A model generated the notes under the pieces. It was not told the DNA's origin. It did no database searches and worked only from the letters and a program-made list of their open reading frames with translations. The position numbers and the translations under genes are program-made. Of a stretch of 45,890 bases of DNA, positions 28,975-37,355 are shown in pieces; the first letter of the stretch is position 1, and every line of letters begins with the position of its first letter. This DNA is from Anaerolineae bacterium (lineage in GTDB: Bacteria > Chloroflexota > Anaerolineae > Fen-1058), in the NCBI GenBank assembly GCA_003154115.1, contig PMCF01000420.1, positions 1 to 45,890 on the forward strand, given 5' to 3'.

Positions 28975-29433
28975 TCACGCCGACCACGCCTGCAACTCGA
29001 TCACATTTCCTTCCGGATCGCTGACGTAGCACCAAGTCACTTTCGCCCCTGAAGCAATTTGCAGCGTGACGACATCTCCCACCGGCTGACCTCCGGCCGC
29101 TAACACCTCGGTGCGAGCCGCGGCCACATCCTCTACCGCAAACGCGAGATGCCCCCAGCCCGGACGATTGACCGCCGTCGTTGGTCGATCCGCCAATTGG
29201 TTGTACTGAAAGATCTCCACGGTCGGGCCGCTATCGCCGTAACCCGGCAGCCGCAGATGCACGCCTCGCAGCGCCGCCCCCGGAATGCCTGTTCCGGCCT
29301 CCAGTGCCTCGCCCTTGAGATCGCGTTCGGGCGGAACGGGTGTACAGCCGAAGACATGCTGATAGAAATTAGCGAGGGTGCGCCAATCGGCGGCGATGAG
29401 ATTGGTGTGAACGTACTTGGCTTGTAAGGTCAT
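28975..29433 (-). CDS. VOC/glyoxalase family protein
   Basis: VHTNLIAADWRTLANFYQHVFGC...GWGHLAFAVEDVAAARTEVLAAGG...VTWCYVSDPEGNVIELQAW. Confidence 0.85.
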   Translation of the reverse strand: MTLQAKYVHTNLIAADWRTLANFYQHVFGCTPVPPERDLKGEALEAGTGIPGAALRGVHLRLPGYGDSGPTVEIFQYNQLADRPTTAVNRPGWGHLAFAVEDVAAARTEVLAAGGQPVGDVVTLQIASGAKVTWCYVSDPEGNVIELQAWSA

Positions 29434-29453
29434 GTCGAAATCCTAAGAATTTA

Positions 29454-29524
29454 GGACGCGGATTCACGCGGATTTTCGCGGATACGAAGGAAATATCGGC
29501 GTTCATCGGCGTTCATCTGCGTCC
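29454..29524. mobile_element. Short gene-less element: three 10-bp iterons, 11-bp spacer, three inverted iterons
   Basis: GGACGCGGAT TCACGCGGAT TTTCGCGGAT - acgaaggaaat - ATCGGCGTTC ATCGGCGTTC ATCTGCGTCC. Confidence 0.75.
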
Positions 29525-29534
29525 CCAAAATCAT

Positions 29535-30764
29535 TCAATCCACGGAGGCCGGATTAGCCGCCACCGCGCGATCGGGTAAAGTGCGCCGCAGTCGCATGAT
29601 CGCCGCAAAGGCCGCGAGGTTTCCCACCAGACTCATGAAAACCAAAGGCGTCATCGCCTGTGGGCCGACGCCTTTCATCACTTGACCCACCACCCACGGC
29701 AGCACCATGAAGCCCAGGCTGTCGCCCAGCAGAATGATGCCGCTGACGCGCGACGTCAAGCGCACCGATTGTCCGGCCAGCGTAAAACCGCTGGGCCAGA
29801 TGGGGGCCATGCAGAAGCCCAGCGCCGCGGCCAGAATCCAGACAAAGGTGATGCTGGGTTGAATGATCAACGACATTCCTAAGATGGTGAGACAGCCCGT
29901 CAAGGAGGCGGCAATCAGCTGCTGTGGCTTGAAGCGGATCGCCAGTGGAATCGAAGCCATGCGGCCCAGCGTGAAAGTCAGCCAAAATCTCGACGTGAGG
30001 TAAGCGGCAGTCTTTTCGTCCATCGTTCCATCGGCAAACCTAATCGTTGTGGCGTAGCGATAAATCCAACCCGAGAAAGCAATCTCTGCGCCCACGTAGA
30101 AGAACAGGAAAGCCATCGCCGCGATGACCACACCGTAGTTGATGCGCGTTTTTTCTTCCGCCGTCGTAGTGGTATGTTCATGCTGCGGATTCCGCTTCAG
30201 TGAGAGCATTACCAACCCGGCCAGACCACTAAAGGCCGCCAGCACCCAGAAGGCGTAACGATAGCCGTCGGGAATGTCGATCACTTCTGCGACCAAGCTC
30301 GGCGCGAGGGACGCACCGAGACCAAAGAAGAAGTGCAGTGCGTTCATGTAGGGGCTGCTCTTTTCTTTGTGCGTCCAAACCAGCAGTGTATTCGCGCCCG
30401 TGTTGATGAAGCCGTCGGTCAAGCCTTTGAAGCCTACGACGATGAGCAAGATCCCGGCAGAGGGGATCACGGGATACAATGCGATGAGCGCGGCGGAGGC
30501 CAACTGCGCGATACCCAATGCGCGGTGTCCCCGCACCCGATCGAACAGGCGGCCACCCAACAGGGTGCCCAGCAAAGCGCCAACGGCGCTGACGGTGAAT
30601 ACTGCACCTAGGTCCTCGGTGATCGTTTGAGTTTGATTGGCCAATGAGGGTAGCGTAGGTCCCACCAGCCCGATGCTCAAGCCGAGGCAGATGAACAACC
30701 AGTAATACATCATGGTCGAACGCATCGCGTCGGTGCGGATAAAGGACATGAAACGAGAGTTCAA
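29535..30764 (-). CDS. MFS transporter
   Basis: 12-TM-like; LGTLLGGRLFDRVRGHRALG MFS motif A-like. Confidence 0.88.
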   Translation of the reverse strand: MNSRFMSFIRTDAMRSTMMYYWLFICLGLSIGLVGPTLPSLANQTQTITEDLGAVFTVSAVGALLGTLLGGRLFDRVRGHRALGIAQLASAALIALYPVIPSAGILLIVVGFKGLTDGFINTGANTLLVWTHKEKSSPYMNALHFFFGLGASLAPSLVAEVIDIPDGYRYAFWVLAAFSGLAGLVMLSLKRNPQHEHTTTTAEEKTRINYGVVIAAMAFLFFYVGAEIAFSGWIYRYATTIRFADGTMDEKTAAYLTSRFWLTFTLGRMASIPLAIRFKPQQLIAASLTGCLTILGMSLIIQPSITFVWILAAALGFCMAPIWPSGFTLAGQSVRLTSRVSGIILLGDSLGFMVLPWVVGQVMKGVGPQAMTPLVFMSLVGNLAAFAAIMRLRRTLPDRAVAANPASVD

Positions 30765-30773
30765 AATGGCTCC

Positions 30774-31695
30774 TTACACTGCTTTTGAAAACCAGACCTT
30801 GCTGGATTCTAGTTGAAAACCCGCCGATTGGGCTGCCGCTTGCATTGCTACATTCTCGCTGCTGGTTCCCAGAGTAGCATATGCCAAACCACGTTCGCGC
30901 AGCAAGTGCAGGCCGGTCAATATCAACGCGCGCGCCAAGTCCCTGTTTTTGAAAGTCGGGATGCACGCCGATGGGATCGGTGTAGCCTTCATGGCGGCCG
31001 GTGACGGCGTTTTCTTCGGCAGGTATGCCGCAGACACAGAAACCCGCCAGCCGGCCATCCGGTGCGACGGCGGCCAGATCGAGTTCGGGTAGATAGTCCG
31101 GCCCGCTCATCATCGCCCGACGTTCCTCTACCGTCATGTTGTCAGTGCCAAACGCCGCGCGATGCAGGGCTACCAGCGCGTCGACTTCTGCGGAGCCGAT
31201 AATCGATCGGATGAAGAAGCCCGTGGGTAGTTGTGGATCGGGAATGGGTTCGCTGAGCGAACGAATGAAGCGCAGCGTGCGCAGTGTTTGCGGTTGAAAG
31301 CCGTGCCGGGTCAGCCACGCCATACGCGCGGTGTCCTCTTCACGGCACACCGCATCGAGCGTCACGTCTTCATCGCCCGCCTGAGGCGCACGTTGAAGAC
31401 ACGCCACGCCCCACTGCAGGATGGCTTCGTCGAGATCGGCTGAAGCTGCACCCGGATCGAAATCGAACAAGAGATTGTTAAAGGCGTCGACCAACGCGAA
31501 AGCCATCATGCGATCGGACGGATCGAACCACAGGCGAGTGCTGGCTTGCAGATGGGACTGGCACAGCATCTCGCGCAGATCGGTCGCGCTGGGGTAATCA
31601 CCCACCCAATCGGCTGGGCGCGCCACTGGCAAGAGATCGATCATCTTGGTCAAATCGGTTTCGCCAGCATAGAGCCGACTGATGTTGGAGTTCAT
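30774..31695 (-). pseudogene. GNAT acetyltransferase gene with a single-base frameshift (or recoded)
   Basis: Frame 1 ...DPIGVHPDFQKQGL | frame 2 ARALILTGLHLLRERGLAYATLGTSSENVAMQAAAQSAGFQLESSKVWFSKAV. Confidence 0.8.
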
Positions 31696-31701
31696 ACGCA
31701 G

Positions 31702-32544
31702 TCACTTGCTCGCTACAATCGCGATGAGGTCTTTCTGCCGTTCGTCGGGTTGGCCGATGAGCGACGGGTAAAACGTGATGTCGCTGAAGCCGGCGGCTTG
31801 CACCAGTGTGCGATACTGTTCGTCAGTATAGGCTTGCGTACTGATGGAATGCGGCGTCACTTCTGCGGTTTCGGCGTCGATGATGTAGAAGCGCTCAATG
31901 GCTACAGCCTGCGCCTCGTCCCAGAAACTTTCGAACAAGACCGCGTGCGGTCGATCGGAGAACAGACCTTGATCCAGCGTGTACCAGGTCGAGCGTTGAT
32001 GTCCTTGTCGCTGTACGTCCGCAAAAGTAGAGACTTCCAGCAGCAAACGTCCGCCTTCGTTCAGGGCCGCGTGCGCTTTACGCAGAATGCGCTGCGCATC
32101 TTTCGGTCGAAAGACATTCAATTCGCCGAAGATGAACATGGCCAGTTCGTAGCTCGCGCCATATTCGGCGAGACGCACATCGCCCAGCCGATAGTCACAT
32201 GCCAGTTGTTGAGCATGAGCGACCTCGCGCGCATACTCGATCGAGGCCGGAGAAAAATCGATGCCCACGCAGGTGTGGCCGCGTTGAGCCAGACGGCTGC
32301 TATACAGGCCGGGGCCGCAGCCTAGATCGAGCACGCGGCTCGATCGGTTGTGGAGTATCTCGCGCTGAATCCACTCGACGTGCTCTTCGATGATCGTGGT
32401 GCGGCGGCTGGCCGCATCGTGCGCTTGCGAGAGATGCTCGCGCAGCATACGCCGGCTGAAGTCAGGATCGTGCCAGGGGATTTTGTCAGCTTCGGCCCAG
32501 GGCACAGGAACGGGGGTGCGCTGCAGTAGATCAAATAAGTTCAT
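31702..32544 (-). CDS. SAM-dependent class I methyltransferase
   Basis: SRVLDLGCGPGLYSSRLAQRGHTCVGIDFSPASIEYA. Confidence 0.9.
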   Translation of the reverse strand: MNLFDLLQRTPVPVPWAEADKIPWHDPDFSRRMLREHLSQAHDAASRRTTIIEEHVEWIQREILHNRSSRVLDLGCGPGLYSSRLAQRGHTCVGIDFSPASIEYAREVAHAQQLACDYRLGDVRLAEYGASYELAMFIFGELNVFRPKDAQRILRKAHAALNEGGRLLLEVSTFADVQRQGHQRSTWYTLDQGLFSDRPHAVLFESFWDEAQAVAIERFYIIDAETAEVTPHSISTQAYTDEQYRTLVQAAGFSDITFYPSLIGQPDERQKDLIAIVASK

Positions 32545-32945
32545 GGTGATACTCCAGGAGATTGCGAAATGCGGGAAGCGATGAACCGGTCAACCCGATC
32601 GGCGACTTCTTGGGGAGTGAGATCATCGGTCGGCAGGTAGAGATCGCAGGCCGCGCGCGCTTCGCGTAAGCGATGGATTTGCTCCTGGTGTTCGGCCAGC
32701 GTCCAATCCGATCGGCCCTGCCGCGCGTTGGCGGTTTCCGGTTCCGTATCGAGGAAGATCAGCACATCGGGGTAGCCGCGCAGTTTCCACAGATCACGGA
32801 TACTGGAGTGTTCCTGCGCCACCACGCGCACCTGCGTATAACCGCGTGCCTGCAACTGGGTGCGCAGCGTGCTCTTGCCGGCAGCACACGGCCCGACAAT
32901 GACGATGTGCCGGTGAAGGTGAGGATCATCGCCCATGCGCGTCAA
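32541..32945 (-). CDS. Small P-loop NTPase/kinase-like protein
   Basis: HIVIVGPCAAGKSTLRTQL Walker A; 4-bp overlap with methyltransferase; TTG start or ATG 32936. Confidence 0.75.
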   Translation of the reverse strand: MTRMGDDPHLHRHIVIVGPCAAGKSTLRTQLQARGYTQVRVVAQEHSSIRDLWKLRGYPDVLIFLDTEPETANARQGRSDWTLAEHQEQIHRLREARAACDLYLPTDDLTPQEVADRVDRFIASRISQSPGVSP

Positions 32946-34069
32946 TGGGTGTGCGCGCGTCCCAGCAGGCGCTTGAAGACGTTGGAGTTGGAACGCGGGT
33001 GCTTGGCGCTGTTGTGATTCATGCCGCCGATTTGTCCTAATGTTTCCAGGGTGGCGAAGACCACGAGCGTATCACCCGCGTTGATGAGTTCGTCGTAAGC
33101 GGGATGCAAATGCAGTTCATTGTTGGTCTGGTGCATCACGATCGTCATGTTGTATTTTCGCTCGGCATCTTCCATCGTCATGCCCAACAACGGCGAATCA
33201 CTTTCGGCGCTGATCTGGCTGACGTGCAGGAGCGTACCGCCCACATAGAAGGAGTAATCGATGTGCGCGCGCGTGGCCGCTGCCGCAAACGCCGGAGCGG
33301 CTAGCGCTGACATGCTGAACGCCGTATGAATCCCAAAGCCCTTTTCGACCTTGCTGGCCAGTGTTTCATCGAACATGCGCAGCACCACTTTGATGTCCGG
33401 GTGCATTTCGCGCGCATCCAGGGCAATGTCGAGGTTGGCGAGTTCGTCCTGCGTGCAGCAGATCACCGCGGAAGCGCGTTCGATACCGGCTTTGCGCAGC
33501 ACGACGCGCTGCCGGGCATCGCCGATAATCACGGGCACATCGCGCTCGCGCGCCGAAGCGATGAAGTCCTTATCGGGTTCCCGCTCGATCGCGACTACCG
33601 ACTGCCCGAATTCCAGCAGCTGCAGCGTGACGCGATAGCCGAGCTTGCCCAGGCCGCACACAATGATATGGTCAGAATACATCGAAGCCAAAGCAACCTC
33701 CCAGTCTTGTCCGCGCGCCGATTTGTTGAACAACTTCACGCCCAGATTCGCCGCGCCGGCGCTTAAGAGCATAATCCCGATGACGGGCATGATGAAAAAA
33801 AAGATTTGCAGATAGAACGGTTCGGGAAAAGCCGTATTGGCCTGCAAAAAGATCATCGACAGAATGAGGAAGATCGATTCGACCGGGCCGGGGTTATCGG
33901 GAATTTTGGAAATATCGGCCAGAAACCAGTAAAGCAGGCCAAAGAAGATCAGCGTGCCGATGAAGAGCAGCACGGGGCGGCTGAAGGCGCGCAGCAACAC
34001 GCGAAAATCGCGCCAGTTCTTTCTGATTTTTTGCTGCCGGGTGCGGCGACGGATATGGGTGGAGGACAT
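32942..34069 (-). CDS. Two-TM membrane protein with RCK/TrkA-N and TrkA-C domains
   Basis: DHIIVCGLGKLGYRVTLQLLEFGQSVVAIEREPD...VIIGDARQRVVLRKAGIERASAVICCT; no TVGYG filter motif in the TM region. Confidence 0.85.
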   Translation of the reverse strand: MSSTHIRRRTRQQKIRKNWRDFRVLLRAFSRPVLLFIGTLIFFGLLYWFLADISKIPDNPGPVESIFLILSMIFLQANTAFPEPFYLQIFFFIMPVIGIMLLSAGAANLGVKLFNKSARGQDWEVALASMYSDHIIVCGLGKLGYRVTLQLLEFGQSVVAIEREPDKDFIASARERDVPVIIGDARQRVVLRKAGIERASAVICCTQDELANLDIALDAREMHPDIKVVLRMFDETLASKVEKGFGIHTAFSMSALAAPAFAAAATRAHIDYSFYVGGTLLHVSQISAESDSPLLGMTMEDAERKYNMTIVMHQTNNELHLHPAYDELINAGDTLVVFATLETLGQIGGMNHNSAKHPRSNSNVFKRLLGRAHTH

Positions 34070-34083
34070 ACACCACAGAAAAA

Positions 34084-34127
34084 GAAACCGGGTTTCCGGC
34101 TCCTGCGGAGCAGGCGGAACCCGGTTC
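34084..34127. repeat. GAAACCGGGTTTC-type inverted repeat element, copy 1
   Basis: gaaaccgggtttcc ... ggaacccggttc. Confidence 0.65.
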
Positions 34128-34138
34128 GTGAAGAGCGG

Positions 34139-34885
34139 TTATCCGCCGCGGATGGCGACGATGATCAACAATAAGCCCAGAATGCCCAGCACGACGGTGG
34201 CCATACTCGTACCGATGAGCTTCCAATCGAGACTGCTCGCTATGCTTTCACCGGCGCGTTGAGCCTTGCGTGGCTTGGGCGCAATGGGCTGTGGGGGTTT
34301 GCCCAACGTCGGTGCGACTTTGGGCACTTGCAGGGTGTTGCCTCGCTGCGAGACCACCGTTTCCGATGCTGCCGACTTAAGCGCGGGTTCCGGCTCTGTC
34401 GCGAGCCGCGCCGCGGTGGCAGCCGATACCACGTTATCGATAATCACGGGCTCTTGCTTTGGGGATGGCGCCACGGTGGGTGTGATGATCGTCACTTCTT
34501 CAGTGGCCTGGGCCGCCGGGCTGGCTTCAGGCGTCGTTGGCAAGGCAAACGGCTCGACGTAGAACTCGGGCGACTCGGCGGGCGGTTCCGGTTTGGTTTC
34601 GACGACAGGCTTGGTCTCAGCAGCGGGCTTAGGCGCAGGAACCGGTTCAGTGGGAATCTCGATCAACGGGCGCACTTCGGGCGCGGGTTTGGGCTTGGGC
34701 TTCTCGATCAACCCGAGCGCTTCGGCGCACGCTGCGCAGATCATGGCGCTGCCGGGGCCTTTGCGCGGCGTCGCATGCACGGAACACACATAGCGTCCGC
34801 AGTTGTTGCTGCACATGATGCTGGCCGGGCGCGGATTGTCGGGATCGCACAGGGCGCAGACAAACGCAGCCGTAACTCGTGACAT
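34139..34885 (-). CDS. Zinc-ribbon/treble-clef-like N-terminus, Pro/Glu-rich linker, C-terminal TM anchor
   Basis: CALCDPDNPRPASIMCSNNCGRYVCSVHATPRKGPGSAMICAACAEALG; C-terminal ATVVLGILGLLLIIVAIRGG. Confidence 0.7.
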   Translation of the reverse strand: MSRVTAAFVCALCDPDNPRPASIMCSNNCGRYVCSVHATPRKGPGSAMICAACAEALGLIEKPKPKPAPEVRPLIEIPTEPVPAPKPAAETKPVVETKPEPPAESPEFYVEPFALPTTPEASPAAQATEEVTIITPTVAPSPKQEPVIIDNVVSAATAARLATEPEPALKSAASETVVSQRGNTLQVPKVAPTLGKPPQPIAPKPRKAQRAGESIASSLDWKLIGTSMATVVLGILGLLLIIVAIRGG

Positions 34886-34942
34886 GATGAATCTCCTTAG
34901 TTCAGCGATCGCGCGGTGCCACAGGACACGGCGCGCTGTACT

Positions 34943-35644
34943 CTAAAGTGGCATACTGACTTGCAACCAGCGGGTATCGACGCTTTGTTCGCGTGCGCTG
35001 ACCGCTACCACCAAAATGCTGATGTCATCGGCCGGGCGCTGCTGATCGGCGGTTAGGGCCTGCTGCAAGAGCGCCTGCGCCAGATCATGGGCGTTCAGCT
35101 GCTGCCCGATCAGCTCACGCACCAACTCCGGCACATTCAGCGGTTGGCCGGTGCGCTCACCTGCGGCGGAAAGTCCGTCGGTGAATATTACCACAGTTAT
35201 CCCCGGCGCGAGAGGCAGCTCATGGATGATGGGTTTGGTGCCCCGGTGCACCCCGACGGGCTGCGACGGCTCGTCGAATACTTGAAGTTGACCGTTTTGG
35301 CCCACCAGCGTGGGGCAATGGTTATTGCGCGACAACACCAGCGTCTTCGATTCCAGATCGACCGAGACGATATTGAGCGTGGCCGAGACCTTGCCCGAGC
35401 GGTGCGTGTACAGGTAATCGTGCGCGGCGCGGGCGGCCGCGCCATCGCGTACCCCCTCGGCCAGCAGGGTGAGGGCCTTGCGTGCCACCATATTACTGAT
35501 GGCCTTGGCGCTCTTGCCCGAACGCTGCCCGTCCACCACGATGAATGACAATCCTCCGCCGGGGCGCTCGATCATCTCGACCGTATCGCCGCTTTCCGGC
35601 GTGGCATATTTGCGAGTCTTCGCAACGGCGACGTCTAAGTGCAT
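34943..35644 (-). CDS. SpoIIE/PP2C-type serine phosphatase
   Basis: FIVVDGQRSGKSAKAISNMV, VVIFTDGLSAAGE, PADDISILVVAV. Confidence 0.85.
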   Translation of the reverse strand: MHLDVAVAKTRKYATPESGDTVEMIERPGGGLSFIVVDGQRSGKSAKAISNMVARKALTLLAEGVRDGAAARAAHDYLYTHRSGKVSATLNIVSVDLESKTLVLSRNNHCPTLVGQNGQLQVFDEPSQPVGVHRGTKPIIHELPLAPGITVVIFTDGLSAAGERTGQPLNVPELVRELIGQQLNAHDLAQALLQQALTADQQRPADDISILVVAVSAREQSVDTRWLQVSMPL

Positions 35645-35650
35645 GTTATG

Positions 35651-36167
35651 GGACACGGATAAATACGGATGCACACGGATTTTTATTGGTTTGTTGCTTG
35701 GCCGGGATTAGTCCAAGTCAAAGTACCTTTAAGTTCGTTGTCGTACACCTTGCGCCGATACTCGGCCTTTGGCCCAAAGTTCAACAGCAAGCCCACTTCT
35801 ATGGTCGTTGCCTTGAGGTAGTTGAGTAACTGGGCTTCGTGCTCGTCAAGCAAATGGCGTACTGCCTTCAGCTCGAGAATGACTGTGCCGTTCACCAGAA
35901 TATCAGCGAAATAGTCGCCGACATTATACTCTTCATAGTAGACCGTTATGCTCTTCTGTTGTTCGACCTGTAACCCCAACTTCCGCAGTTCGATCGCCAA
36001 CGAGTTTTCATAGACCTTTTCGGCAAACCCATACCCTAATGTGTTATAAACTTTGAAGAATGCTCCGATGACCTTTTCAGTCACTGCGGAATGCTTGCCT
36101 TCGAACATGAAATTCCTCCTGAAATCAACGATTAAAAATCCGTGTTTATCCGTGTGTATCCGTGTCC
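35651..36167. mobile_element. 517-bp GxxExxY cassette bounded by inverted triple 10-bp iterons
   Basis: Left GGACACGGAT AAATACGGAT GCACACGGAT; right end (revcomp) GGACACGGAT ACACACGGAT AAACACGGAT; both followed inward by TTTTA. Confidence 0.8.
35683..36108 (-). CDS. GxxExxY family protein (PDDEXK-like)
   Basis: VIGAFFKVYNTLGYGFAEKVYENSLAIELRKLGL...VGDYFADILVNGTVILELKAV. Confidence 0.9.
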   Translation of the reverse strand: MFEGKHSAVTEKVIGAFFKVYNTLGYGFAEKVYENSLAIELRKLGLQVEQQKSITVYYEEYNVGDYFADILVNGTVILELKAVRHLLDEHEAQLLNYLKATTIEVGLLLNFGPKAEYRRKVYDNELKGTLTWTNPGQATNQ

Positions 36168-37264
36168 AATACTTCTTGGTGTTCCGTGAACTTATTTAGC
36201 GCCGTCTCGTTCACGGTCACGCCCAGGCCCGGCGTCGTCGGCACGGTCAACGTCGAATCGGGATTGAGCGCAAACAGCGGTTCGGCGATGTCCTCCGCGT
36301 AGTAGCGATTGCTGGCGCTGATGTCGCCGGGCAGAGTGAAGTTGGGCAGGGAGGCCAACGCCACATTGCCCGCCCGCCCGATGCCCGTTTCCAGCATACC
36401 GCCGCACCACACCGGCAGGCCGCGCGCCTGGCAGAGATCGTGGATGCGGCGCGATTCAGTGAAGCCGCTCACTCGCGCCGGCTTGATGTTAATGATCTGG
36501 CACGCGCCCAGATCGATTGCTGTCACGGCATGGCCCAGCGAATGAATGGATTCGTCCAAACAAACGGGCGTGTCGAGCAGCGGTTGAAGCTTCGAGTGCT
36601 CGTAGATGTCGTCCCAGCCAAACGGCTGCTCGATGAGCAGCAACTTGACCTCGTCCATTGCCTCAAACAAGGGCGCATCCGGCAGATGATAGGCCGAGTT
36701 CGCATCGACTTGCAGCAGAATCCTGGGGAACCTGGCGCGCACGCGCTTCACGATGTCCAGATCGTAACCCGGCTTGATTTTGATCTTGATGCGACCGTAG
36801 CCTTGTGAAAGATAACTCTCGATCTTGGCGATGAGCGCCTCGGCGGATGACTGAATGCCGATGCTGACGCCGACCGCGACTCGATCACGTGTGCCGCCCA
36901 ACGCCTTCGAAAGCGAGATACCCTGCTGCTGCGCGACGATGTCCCACAGCGCCGATTCCAGACCATGCCGCGCCATGTTGTGCCCGCGCAGATGTTCACC
37001 CAGTTCGAACGTCGCGGCAATATCAACCGGCTTGCCCAGCGCATGCGGAATGAGGAAATCTTTCAGGGCGTGCCACACCGTCGTCGTCGTTTCGTACGAA
37101 TAGCCGAAACTGTGCGACGCCGGGCACTCGCCCCAGCCGGTGAGTCCGTCGGCGTCCACGCGCACGATGACGCACTGCCGATCTTGCTCCACGCCGAAGG
37201 AAGTCTCAAACGGCGCGGTGAGGCGCATGTTGACGAGGAAGAGAGTGATGCGATCGATGGTCAT
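36146..37264 (-). CDS. menC: Enolase-superfamily o-succinylbenzoate synthase / N-succinylamino acid racemase-like
   Basis: IKIKIKPGYDLDIVKRVR, LQVDANSAY, LLIEQPFGWDD, VCLDESI, INIKPARVSGF, GGMLETGIGRA. Confidence 0.85.
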   Translation of the reverse strand: MTIDRITLFLVNMRLTAPFETSFGVEQDRQCVIVRVDADGLTGWGECPASHSFGYSYETTTTVWHALKDFLIPHALGKPVDIAATFELGEHLRGHNMARHGLESALWDIVAQQQGISLSKALGGTRDRVAVGVSIGIQSSAEALIAKIESYLSQGYGRIKIKIKPGYDLDIVKRVRARFPRILLQVDANSAYHLPDAPLFEAMDEVKLLLIEQPFGWDDIYEHSKLQPLLDTPVCLDESIHSLGHAVTAIDLGACQIINIKPARVSGFTESRRIHDLCQARGLPVWCGGMLETGIGRAGNVALASLPNFTLPGDISASNRYYAEDIAEPLFALNPDSTLTVPTTPGLGVTVNETALNKFTEHQEVLDTDTHG

Positions 37265-37280
37265 GAGTGCTCCGTAATGT

Positions 37281-37351
37281 CCAGAAACCGGGTTTCTCCA
37301 CGCTAATCGTTCAATTCCATTTGGAATCGCTTGCGCGGAAACCCGGTTTCT
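37281..37351. repeat. GAAACCGGGTTTC-type inverted repeat element, copy 2
   Basis: ccagaaaccgggtttct ... gcggaaacccggtttctt. Confidence 0.65.
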
Positions 37352-37355
37352 TCGG

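Noticed and set aside
30229-30930. Minus-strand tail of the 488-aa ORF beyond the GNAT domain
   Set aside because: Out-of-frame read-through over the MFS gene after the GNAT frameshift, not a fusion protein.
31546-32325. 259-aa plus-strand ORF
   Set aside because: Antisense to a methyltransferase with a clear SAM motif.
34259-34882. 207-aa Gly/Arg-rich plus-strand ORF
   Set aside because: Mirror of the Pro/Glu-rich linker of the minus-strand zinc-finger-like protein.
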